Assembly (NCBI GenBank): GCA_045806965.1
Contig: JBJMIG010000099.1
Location: 62,001-126,000 of the forward strand
DNA from: DASYTH01 sp045806965
Lineage (GTDB): Bacteria; Actinomycetota; Actinomycetes; Mycobacteriales; Pseudonocardiaceae
Direction of reading: 5' to 3'
Length of the DNA: 64,000 nt
Both the position numbers and the translations under genes were made by a program. Every line of letters starts with the position of its first letter. Within the stretch, counting starts at the first letter, position 1. Positions 1 to 6,838 of this stretch are shown in pieces. The notes beneath the pieces are model-generated. The model was not told the DNA's origin and ran no database searches. It was given only the letters and a program-made list of their open reading frames with translations.

Positions 1-11
1 GCCGGCGGAAC

Positions 12-668
12 ATGGCCCGGTCTCGATGGCGTCGGTTCGCGCTCGGGGTCGCGGTCGCTCTGGCCGCAGGATTGACCGTGGCGGTGCCCTCGGGTACGGC
101 GAGCGCGTCCAACACCGACTGCCTCAACTATCCGGGCTCCAGTTCGACGATGGATTTCTTCAACCCCTACACCGACCCGGCCACCGGGCAACGCCAGCGA
201 TTCGTGTTCCCCGACCATGACGATCACGACCACGTCGTCCTCACCTTCTGGATCCATCAGGTGACGCCGACGTTCAACGTGGCCGCCTCGACCTTCGTCG
301 ACAATGGCACGGACGGGCAGCAGATGGGGACGTTCGCCACGACCCAGTCGCAGACGTTCACGATCTCGGAATCGGTCAGCACCGGAGTCACGAGCACGTT
401 CGAGAAGTCGGCGTTCACCGCGACCGTCAGCCAGAGCGTCACCGGCGCGATAACCACGTCGACCACCATCACGGCCACCGCGTCCATCCCGGCGCACAGC
501 CGGGTGAACGCCGACTTCGGCGTGGCCGCCTACATCGTCAACTATGACGTGGCCTTCTGGCAGTTCGACCAGGGCACCTGCTGGTATCACGACACGAGGA
601 CCAATGTCACGGCCAATGTGCCGACCACCAGCGAGGGATGGCATCTGTACCCGGCGGCCCCGCTCTGA
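12..668 (+). CDS. Secreted aerolysin/ETX-MTX2-like protein
   Basis: A 218-residue exported protein. A clear signal peptide (RSRWRR, then a hydrophobic stretch, then TASA|S) ends near residue 33, and a GGCGGA ribosome site precedes the ATG. Residues about 105-175 form a Ser/Thr-rich run of alternating polar and apolar residues (FTISESVSTGVTSTF... TTSTTITATASIPAHSRV...). This resembles the membrane-spanning hairpin and strand core of aerolysin-type proteins of the ETX/MTX2 group. The N-terminal part carries a His/Asp-rich segment (DHDDHDH) that could bind metal. It has only two cysteines after cleavage (about residues 37 and 192), which could pair. The assignment rests on pattern, not on a matched catalytic motif, so a plain secreted beta-sandwich protein is the alternative. 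It ends just before a strong hairpin and so is probably monocistronic. Confidence 0.55.
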   Translation: MARSRWRRFALGVAVALAAGLTVAVPSGTASASNTDCLNYPGSSSTMDFFNPYTDPATGQRQRFVFPDHDDHDHVVLTFWIHQVTPTFNVAASTFVDNGTDGQQMGTFATTQSQTFTISESVSTGVTSTFEKSAFTATVSQSVTGAITTSTTITATASIPAHSRVNADFGVAAYIVNYDVAFWQFDQGTCWYHDTRTNVTANVPTTSEGWHLYPAAPL

Positions 669-692
669 CCGACCCCTCGGATCAACGCCGGC

Positions 693-733
693 AACGGCGG
701 CGCCACCCCTCCCGTGGGGGTGGCGCCGTCGTT
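693..733 (+). terminator. Hairpin terminator after the secreted protein
   Basis: A 17-base G+C-rich stem (693-709 pairing with 716-733, one bulge) around a TCCCGT loop starts 25 bases after the stop codon. No U-tract follows, which is usual for actinobacterial terminators. It separates the secreted-protein gene from the regulator downstream. Confidence 0.8.
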
Positions 734-856
734 GCGGTGTGCCGCCGGTGCGAGCCCCTTGTCGGCGCCGGCATGTTGTCGACTCGCTGATGAGTTGGCG
801 GGGCCGTCCGTGGGTAGCCGACGGAGGACCTGTCGGGGACGGCGGAGGACGGGCAC

Positions 857-3800
857 ATGCGGTTCCGGATGCTCGGACCGCTGCGGGTGCGCACCGGCGC
901 CGGGTGGATGCCGGTGGCCGCGGCTCAGCAGCGGGTGGTACTCGCCGTGCTGTTGGCCAACATCGGTCGGGTGGTGAGCACGGAGAGGCTCGTGGACGCG
1001 GTGTGGGCCGACCGGGCGCCGCGCCGGGCGGTCAACACGGTTCAGGCATACGTGATGCGGCTGCGCCGGCTGCTCGGCGACGACCGGGGATCGCTCATCG
1101 TCACCCGCGGCGGTGGCTACGAGCTGAGGGCCGTCGACGACCACGTGGATGCCGTGCTGTTCGAGCGACTGGTCGGTATGGGCAAGCGGGAACTGGACCG
1201 TGGCCGGCCCGAAACCGGCGCCGGCCGGTTGGCCAAGGCGTTGGCACTGTGGCACGGCCCGGTGCTGGCCGACGTACCGGCCAGTGCGGAGCTGGCGCCG
1301 AGGGCGGCGCAGCTGGAGCAGGTGCGGTTGGCCGCGGAGGAGGACCATTCGGCCGCATTGCTGGAGTTGGGCCGGCACGCCGAAGTCGTGGAGAACCTGC
1401 GTCGGCTGGTGCAGGACAGCCCGCTGCGGGAACAGCGATGGGCGCTGTTGATCTCCGCCCTGGATCGCTGCGGTCGGCGCGCCGACGCGCTGGACGCCTA
1501 TCAGCGGGCCCGCCGCCTGCTTCGTGAGGAGCTCGGGCTGGAGCCCGGTCCGCAACTGCGCCAGGCACAGCGCACGATCCTGGCCGCGGACGCACCGCGT
1601 CCTCCGGTCGTCACGGCGCGGCTTCCTGTTGTGCCGGCACAACTTCCGCCGGATGTGGTCGGGTTCACCGGACGGGACGAGGATCTGGCGTGGCTGGACG
1701 GCCTGCTGCACACCGAGGGTGACGAGCCGGCGACGGCGGTCGTGATCGCCGCCGTCGGCGGCATGGCAGGGGTGGGGAAGACCGCGCTCGTGGTGCACTG
1801 GGCACACCGGGTTCGGCACCGGTTCGCGGACGGGCAGCTGTATGTCAACCTGCGCGGCTACGCGGCGGACTCGCCGGTGCGGCCGATTCAGGCGCTCGCC
1901 CGTTTCCTCCGTGCGCTCGGGGTGCCGCCCGACCACGTACCGTCCGATGTGGACGAAGCAGCCACGGCGTATCGCAGCCTGGTGGCCAGTAGGCGGATCC
2001 TGGTGGTGCTGGACAACGCCCGTGATCCGGGCCAGGTGCGGCCGTTGCTGCCCGGCGGGCCCGGTTGTCTGGCGTTGGTGACCAGCCGGGACCGGCTCGA
2101 CGGACTGGTCGCTCGCGACGGCGCCTTCCCGCTGACCCTTGGCGGGCTCACCGGTGACGAGGCATCCTCCCTGCTGGTGCGGCTGCTCGGCACCGACCGG
2201 GTCGGCACGGAACCGGATGCGGTGGCCGAACTGGCGGCGTTGTGCGGCAATCTGCCGCTGGCCCTGCGCATCGCCGCGGCCAAACTGTCCGCCAGCCCAC
2301 ACACCAGGATCGACGAATACACCGAGCGTCTCGGCGAGGACCGGCTCGAGGGCCTGCAGACCGACGGCGACGGAGTCCGGGCCGCCGTCGACGTGTCCTA
2401 CGCCGCGCTCCCCGGCGACGCGCGACGGCTGTTGCGGCTGCTGAGCCTGATATCCGGGCCCGACCTCACGGTGGCATCGGCCGCGGCGCTCACCGGTGGC
2501 CAACTCCGTGGGGCAGCGGCGACTCTGGACCGGCTGGCCACCGCGCACCTGATCGACAAGCACGCGCCCGGCCGCTACGGCATGCACGACCTGCTGCGCC
2601 ACTACGCCGCCGAACGCGCCGCGGCCGAGGAGTCCGAAACCGGCCGGCACGCTGCGCTGGACCGGCTCCACGAGCACTACCAGCGTCAGGTCAGCGGCGC
2701 CGCCGCGCTGCTCTATCCCGGAATCCTCCGGCTGCCCCAGCCCGAAACGGCGCCGGCCGCCTTCGCGACCAAGTCGGCGGCCCTCACCTGGCTGGACACC
2801 GAGCGCGCCAACCTCGTCGCGACGATCGTCCACACGGCACGGTGCGGTCCCCGCGAAGTCGCCTGGCGCCTGGTCGACGGCCTGCGCGGGTACTTCATCC
2901 ACCGCATGCACCTCGTCGACTGGCACGTCGCCGCCGAAGCGGCCCTCGCCGCGGCCGACGCCGACGGCGACCAGCACGGCTTGACCACCACCCACCTCGG
3001 CCTGGCCAGCCTGCACCTCGTCCGGGAGCGTCCCGCGGAGGCGATCCACCACTACCGCCGGGCCGTCGATCACGCGGAACGAGCGGGCTGGCCGCTCGGG
3101 AGCGCCGCCGCACTGGGCAACATCGGTCTCGTGTACCTCCAGCAAGGTCAGCTCACCGCCGCGGTCGAGCACCTGTGCCAGTCACAGGCCGTGCGCGAGC
3201 GACTCGAACACCCCGTCGGTGTTGCCATCGATGTCGACAACCTCGGCGCCGCCTACCGGGGACTCGGCCGGCTGGAACTGGCCGCCCAATGCCATGCCCA
3301 GGCCGCCGCCGTGCACCAGCGGGCCGGTTCCACCATCACCGAGGCCGAAGCCACGACCGGCCTTGGCATCGCCTACCACGCCCTCGGGCGCCTGCACGAC
3401 GCGCGAACCACGCTCAGTCGCGCGCTCACCGCGCTCACCGACGCCGGCGACCGCTACACCATCGGCCACACCTACCACGGCCTCGCCGACGTCCACCGGG
3501 ACCTTGGCGACCACGCCACCGCGCTGGACCTTGCCCGCACCGCCACCGCCATCGCCCGCGAAATCGGCAACCGGTCCCTGGACAGCGCCGCCACCGCCAC
3601 CATCGCCGGCATCCACCACCAACTCGGGAACCTCCAGGAGTCCATCGACGGCTACCACCGTGCGCTCGAACTCGCTCGCACCGCCGGCGACCGTTACCGC
3701 GAGGTCGACGCGGTCATCGGGTTGGCCGGCGCCCAGCACGCGGCCGGCCAGTCCGGCACCGCCGCGAACCTCGCACAGCACGGGCTCGCCCTCGCCCAGC

Positions 3801-4075
3801 ACGGCGAATACCGGCTCCTGGAGGGCCTGGCCCACACCCGTCTCGCCGCCGTTCACCTCGACAGAGGTGACCCCAGAACCGCTGTCCGCCATGCCGACCA
3901 GGCCCTGCACAGCCACACCGAAACCGGGCACCGACTCGGCCAGGCCCAAGCCCACCTCGTCGCCGCGAGTGCCAAGCGCCACCTCGGCCAGCACACCGAG
4001 GCCACAGCTCACGACGCCGCGGCCCGCGCCCTGCTCGCCGGGACGGGCGCCGATCCACCTTGCCCCACCCGCTGA
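857..4075 (+). CDS. AfsR/SARP-type regulator, BTAD-NB-ARC-TPR
   Basis: A 1072-residue cytoplasmic transcriptional regulator of the AfsR class. Residues about 1-95 form an OmpR-like winged helix (MRFRMLGPLRV..., VSTERLVDAVWAD, RLRRLLG). About 95-245 is the bacterial transcriptional activation domain (ending DALDAYQRARRLLREELGLEPGP). About 265-560 is an NB-ARC ATPase with P-loop GGMAGVGKT, Walker B-like ILVVLDNA and the ALVTSR sensor. The remaining 500 residues are TPR repeats. Family members activate antibiotic or morphogenesis genes, with ATP and ligand binding through the NB-ARC/TPR part. The ATG has a GGCGGAGGAC ribosome site. It lies just outside the left island repeat, 650 bases from the nearest island gene and transcribed towards it, so control of the lanthipeptide operon is possible but unproven. 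Confidence 0.92.
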   Translation: MRFRMLGPLRVRTGAGWMPVAAAQQRVVLAVLLANIGRVVSTERLVDAVWADRAPRRAVNTVQAYVMRLRRLLGDDRGSLIVTRGGGYELRAVDDHVDAVLFERLVGMGKRELDRGRPETGAGRLAKALALWHGPVLADVPASAELAPRAAQLEQVRLAAEEDHSAALLELGRHAEVVENLRRLVQDSPLREQRWALLISALDRCGRRADALDAYQRARRLLREELGLEPGPQLRQAQRTILAADAPRPPVVTARLPVVPAQLPPDVVGFTGRDEDLAWLDGLLHTEGDEPATAVVIAAVGGMAGVGKTALVVHWAHRVRHRFADGQLYVNLRGYAADSPVRPIQALARFLRALGVPPDHVPSDVDEAATAYRSLVASRRILVVLDNARDPGQVRPLLPGGPGCLALVTSRDRLDGLVARDGAFPLTLGGLTGDEASSLLVRLLGTDRVGTEPDAVAELAALCGNLPLALRIAAAKLSASPHTRIDEYTERLGEDRLEGLQTDGDGVRAAVDVSYAALPGDARRLLRLLSLISGPDLTVASAAALTGGQLRGAAATLDRLATAHLIDKHAPGRYGMHDLLRHYAAERAAAEESETGRHAALDRLHEHYQRQVSGAAALLYPGILRLPQPETAPAAFATKSAALTWLDTERANLVATIVHTARCGPREVAWRLVDGLRGYFIHRMHLVDWHVAAEAALAAADADGDQHGLTTTHLGLASLHLVRERPAEAIHHYRRAVDHAERAGWPLGSAAALGNIGLVYLQQGQLTAAVEHLCQSQAVRERLEHPVGVAIDVDNLGAAYRGLGRLELAAQCHAQAAAVHQRAGSTITEAEATTGLGIAYHALGRLHDARTTLSRALTALTDAGDRYTIGHTYHGLADVHRDLGDHATALDLARTATAIAREIGNRSLDSAATATIAGIHHQLGNLQESIDGYHRALELARTAGDRYREVDAVIGLAGAQHAAGQSGTAANLAQHGLALAQHGEYRLLEGLAHTRLAAVHLDRGDPRTAVRHADQALHSHTETGHRLGQAQAHLVAASAKRHLGQHTEATAHDAAARALLAGTGADPPCPTR

Positions 4076-4100
4076 CTCCCAACGCCCGCGAGCGGGTGGG
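4064..4100 (+). terminator. Hairpin terminator overlapping the regulator stop codon
   Basis: Perfect 10-base inverted repeat CCCACCCGCT / AGCGGGTGGG (4064-4073 and 4091-4100) with a 17-base loop. The left arm overlaps the stop codon of the AfsR-type regulator, so it can end that transcript at the coding end. Confidence 0.6.
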
Positions 4101-4214
4101 CCGCCGTTCAGCATCTATGGTCGATGTCGGATCGACGAATGACCCATACCCGCGCCGAGGTTTATCGAGATGATCAAGCTTCGCGCGAACGCCACGGATT
4201 TTGGATGACAAGCG

Positions 4215-4311
4215 GACGGTTCGGGCCGAAAAGGGTCGAGCCGGAGCCCGGAAAGGGCCGCTAACTGCGGAAACGGTGGACGCAGCAGGGATTTGACCCT
4301 GCGATCCCTTG
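4215..4311 (+). pseudogene. Integrase C-terminus remnant plus tRNA 3' end (left att-like site)
   Basis: Read in frame from 4215, the stretch encodes KGSSRSP...CGNGGRSR. This matches the last residues of the integrase at 18.1-18.9 kb (KGSSRSP...CGNGGRSR, then stop). The match continues into bases resembling the 3' quarter of the tRNA-Val at 18887-18958 (TGGACGCAGCAGG against TGGGCGCAGCAGG, same orientation). The T-arm copy has an extra base and no other tRNA parts follow, so it is not a working tRNA. Nothing else of an integrase is recognisable upstream. I read it as the junction left by an older element integrated at the same tRNA, and as the left boundary of the 14.6-kb island. Confidence 0.75.
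4265..4289 (+). repeat. Direct repeat, left copy (island boundary)
   Basis: 25 bases starting CTGCGGAAACGGTGG that recur at 18875-18899 with one mismatch (A for G at 4280), 14,610 bases away in the same orientation. The repeat spans the junction of integrase C-terminal codons and tRNA 3' end. That is the position expected for the attachment core of a tRNA-targeting tyrosine integrase. Confidence 0.8.
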
Positions 4312-4607
4312 GCACCGCTGAAGCTGGCCTCATCCCCCGAACCGCACCCCCGGGTGAACACGGCTTCCAGCCCGAACCGCGCTCCGTCGAACCACACGTC
4401 ACCGGTGAAGGTGGCGCCGGTGAAGTCGGCCGCGACGATCCGGCACCCGAGCAGGTTGGCCGGACCGAGCAGGGCGCCGGTGAGGTCCACGTTGATGCCG
4501 GACCAGAAGGTGTCGGCCGGCTTGCCCTCGGGGCCGGGCCGTGCGCCTTTCCGAGGATCCGGTTGGTAACACTGGGATTGCGGTGGTCTCGAGCACACTG
4601 TCAACAA
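4312..4607 (-). pseudogene. Pentapeptide-repeat protein fragment
   Basis: The minus-strand frame reads VDLTGALLG...ADFTGATFTG...VWFDGARF...ASFSGAKG. These are repeats of the A(D/N)LXX pentapeptide type that fold into a right-handed beta-helix. Only about 60 residues of repeat remain. There is no credible start with a ribosome site, and at its 3' end the frame runs straight into the tRNA-like repeat and the integrase remnant. It therefore looks like a gene cut at the island edge. A functional small protein is unlikely but cannot be excluded. It lies downstream of the lanthipeptide exporter on the same strand, 114 bases away. Confidence 0.6.
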
Positions 4608-4721
4608 ACGTCGTGCGGTTGTCGTGAGACCTCACAAGGACGGTCTGATTGATCGCGGCGACCAGACGATGGCCGATCAGGGGAGGGTGTCACCTCGCGA
4701 TCATCACGTCAACGCACGCCG

Positions 4722-6608
4722 TCAAGCGGCGTCGTGTCGGTATTGGCCACGCTGTGCCTTGTAGAGTTTGGCGAACAGTCCGTCGCGGGTCATCAGGCGC
4801 TCGAATGTGCCCGATTCCACGAGGCGGCCGCCGTCGAGCACGTGAATGCGATCGGCTTGCCGAATCGATCCCAGTCGGTGCGTGATCAGGACGATCGTCC
4901 GTTCACCATCGGCCAGTCCCATCAAACGTTGGAAGGTCTCGATCTCCGTCATTGGATCGAGGGCGGCGGTCGGTTCGTCGCAGATGAGGACCTCAGCGTT
5001 GCGGAAGTGCGTGCGGGCCAAGGCGATGCGCTGCCATTGGCCCCCGGACAGGTTCACACCACCCTGGAACTCCGGAGCCAGCAGGGTCTCCCAGCCATCC
5101 GGCAGTTCGGCGATCATCTCCTGCGCTCCGGAGAAGGCAGCCGCCTGCCCCAGGCGTCCATCGTGGTCGGTCGCGCCCGGTTGGCCGATGATGATGTTGG
5201 CGCGTGCGGTGAACGGCCATCGGTAGTAGTCCTGCCCGATCCAGCCGACTCGGGCGTGCACCGCGCTGGGATCGAGTTTGTTGAGGTCGGCACCGTTCCA
5301 GGCGACGGTTCCCTCTTGCGGCGCGTACAAGCCGGCGAGCAGCCGGGCCAGGGTCGTTTTCCCGCTTCCGTTCGCGCCGACGAGCGCCACGACTTCGCCC
5401 GGGCGAACGTCGAGGTTGATACCACGGAGCACGGGCTCGGTGCCGCCCGGATAGGTGAAGCGCAGCCCGTCGATCGTGATGTGGACCGGCCGTGACGATA
5501 AAGTCATCTCTCCAACAGGCCTGCTTTCCTGCTGCGTCGGCGCCAGGACACGCTGATAGTCCGACAGGTACATCGAGCCGGCGTACAACTCGTTGAGCTG
5601 TGTGAGGGTGAGCGTGAGCCGTTGCGTCACGGCGGTCATGGCGACGACCACCGTGCCGGCTGCGGCCAGTTGCAAGCGGCCCGTGGCGAGCAGCCAGCCG
5701 AGCGCCGCATAGGTCGCGAGCCGGGCCAGACCGCCCGCGGCGTCGGCCAGCAACGCGGCGCCGGCTTCGGTACGGGCGAGGCGAGATTGCTCGGCCTCGA
5801 GTTGACCCGCAAGGCGCCGATAGTGGCCGAGCAGGAACGCCACGAGCCCGTGTACGCGGATCTCCTCGGCTGCGGAGCCGCGCGCGATGAGCACGTTGAC
5901 CAAGGCGGTCTTCTGGCGGTCGCCCGTGATCCGGCGGATCGCTGACAGGTACTCCCAGCGGGCGTTGGTCACCACCTTCCAGCCGTACGGGATGACGGTC
6001 GCGATCAGCAGTGGCAGCAGCAGCGGATGCAGGGCGCCCAGCACTCCGGCGATCGTGACCAGCCCGATGAGACCGCCGGCCAGGTCGAGCATTCCGTGGA
6101 CGAGCCGGTCGGTGGTCGCCACTCCGAGGCGCGCACTGGCCAAGGCTTGGTGGAAGTCGCCGTCCTCCAGCCGGAGAAGGTCCACAGTGGCCGAACGTTG
6201 CAGAAGGCGCTCCTCCGCCAACCGCCGAACCTTCGGCCCCAGCCTGCCGAGGGCAGCCCCACTGCCTGCCCGGCACAATGAACCAGTCCCGGCGAGCAGG
6301 CCTACGGCAATCAGAGACGGGACGGCCGCGCGAACGCGATCCGCGGTCGGACCGGCCGTCATCAGGCGGATCAAGACATTGTTGACGGCCACGAGGCCGA
6401 CCGCGCTCGTGGTCGCGTACGCGAGTTGGCTGACGACCACGGTGAGCGAAGCGGTGCGATCGGCGCGCCAGGCCAGGCCCAGCACGAACCGGACCAGTTG
6501 CGGCAGGCTGCGGATCGCGGCGCGGAAGCGTACCTGCGAGGCCGCCGACAAGCCGGCTGCCCAAGGTCCCGACAGCTGTATGCCCGTGCCGAACAGCGGA
6601 TCCGTCAT
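4722..6608 (-). CDS. Lanthipeptide-cluster ABC exporter (fused permease-ATPase)
   Basis: A 628-residue ABC half-transporter. The N-terminal 330 residues hold the hydrophobic membrane domain (several long apolar helices such as GLIGLVTIAGVLGALHPLLLPLLIA). The C-terminal ATPase has Walker A GANGSGKTT (about 411-419), Q-loop IGQDY, signature LSGGQ (about 520), Walker B VLICDEPTAALD and H-loop ITHR. No C39 peptidase domain is present, so leader removal must be done by another enzyme, as is usual for class III/IV lanthipeptides. The ATG follows AGGAG (CCGCAGGAGCGAACG). It is the last gene of the operon, 63 bases after the precursor gene, and is the probable exporter of the modified peptide. A homodimer would form the working pump. 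Confidence 0.88.
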   Translation of the reverse strand: MTDPLFGTGIQLSGPWAAGLSAASQVRFRAAIRSLPQLVRFVLGLAWRADRTASLTVVVSQLAYATTSAVGLVAVNNVLIRLMTAGPTADRVRAAVPSLIAVGLLAGTGSLCRAGSGAALGRLGPKVRRLAEERLLQRSATVDLLRLEDGDFHQALASARLGVATTDRLVHGMLDLAGGLIGLVTIAGVLGALHPLLLPLLIATVIPYGWKVVTNARWEYLSAIRRITGDRQKTALVNVLIARGSAAEEIRVHGLVAFLLGHYRRLAGQLEAEQSRLARTEAGAALLADAAGGLARLATYAALGWLLATGRLQLAAAGTVVVAMTAVTQRLTLTLTQLNELYAGSMYLSDYQRVLAPTQQESRPVGEMTLSSRPVHITIDGLRFTYPGGTEPVLRGINLDVRPGEVVALVGANGSGKTTLARLLAGLYAPQEGTVAWNGADLNKLDPSAVHARVGWIGQDYYRWPFTARANIIIGQPGATDHDGRLGQAAAFSGAQEMIAELPDGWETLLAPEFQGGVNLSGGQWQRIALARTHFRNAEVLICDEPTAALDPMTEIETFQRLMGLADGERTIVLITHRLGSIRQADRIHVLDGGRLVESGTFERLMTRDGLFAKLYKAQRGQYRHDAA

Positions 6609-6671
6609 CGTTCGCTCCTGCGGAGGGAGTTCTGGGCGGAACCGAGGACGGTCCGCCCAGAACGTCAGTGG

Positions 6672-6833
6672 CTACTTGTCGGTCTCGAAGACGAACTGGA
6701 GAATTCTGGTGCTCGAGCCGGCTCCGTTGCACGTGAATGCACCGCAGATGGTGGACGTCGTGAACGCGCACCGCGTCAGTCCGTCGTCCTCGACGTCCAC
6801 CGGAAGCATCTGCAGAGTCGCGATGTCAGTCAT
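6672..6833 (-). CDS. Lanthipeptide precursor peptide (class III/IV type)
   Basis: A 53-residue peptide. Leader MTDIATLQMLPVDVEDDG carries the ILE/LxxLQxLP-type helix seen in class III and IV leaders, followed by acidic residues. The likely core starts around residue 18-22 and holds Cys22, Cys30 and Cys35 with many Thr/Ser (CAFTTSTICGAFTCNGAGSS), enough for three thioether rings. A linear tail (TRILQFVFETDK) follows. A near-perfect ribosome site GGAGGTGATC lies 5 bases before the ATG, inside the last codons of the synthetase gene, so translation of the peptide is likely strong. The precursor sits between synthetase and exporter, rather than before the synthetase as in venezuelin-like loci. The exact cleavage site is unknown. 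Confidence 0.88.
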   Translation of the reverse strand: MTDIATLQMLPVDVEDDGLTRCAFTTSTICGAFTCNGAGSSTRILQFVFETDK

Positions 6834-6838
6834 TGTGA

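Noticed and set aside
587..3172. 861-codon open frame on the minus strand opposite the AfsR-type regulator
   Set aside because: Composition (Gln/His/Arg-rich, no motifs) is that of a shadow frame; the plus-strand gene has complete domains.
4277..4311. Possible second tRNA-Val
   Set aside because: Only the acceptor end and T-arm are seen, with an extra base in the T-arm; no anticodon arm follows.
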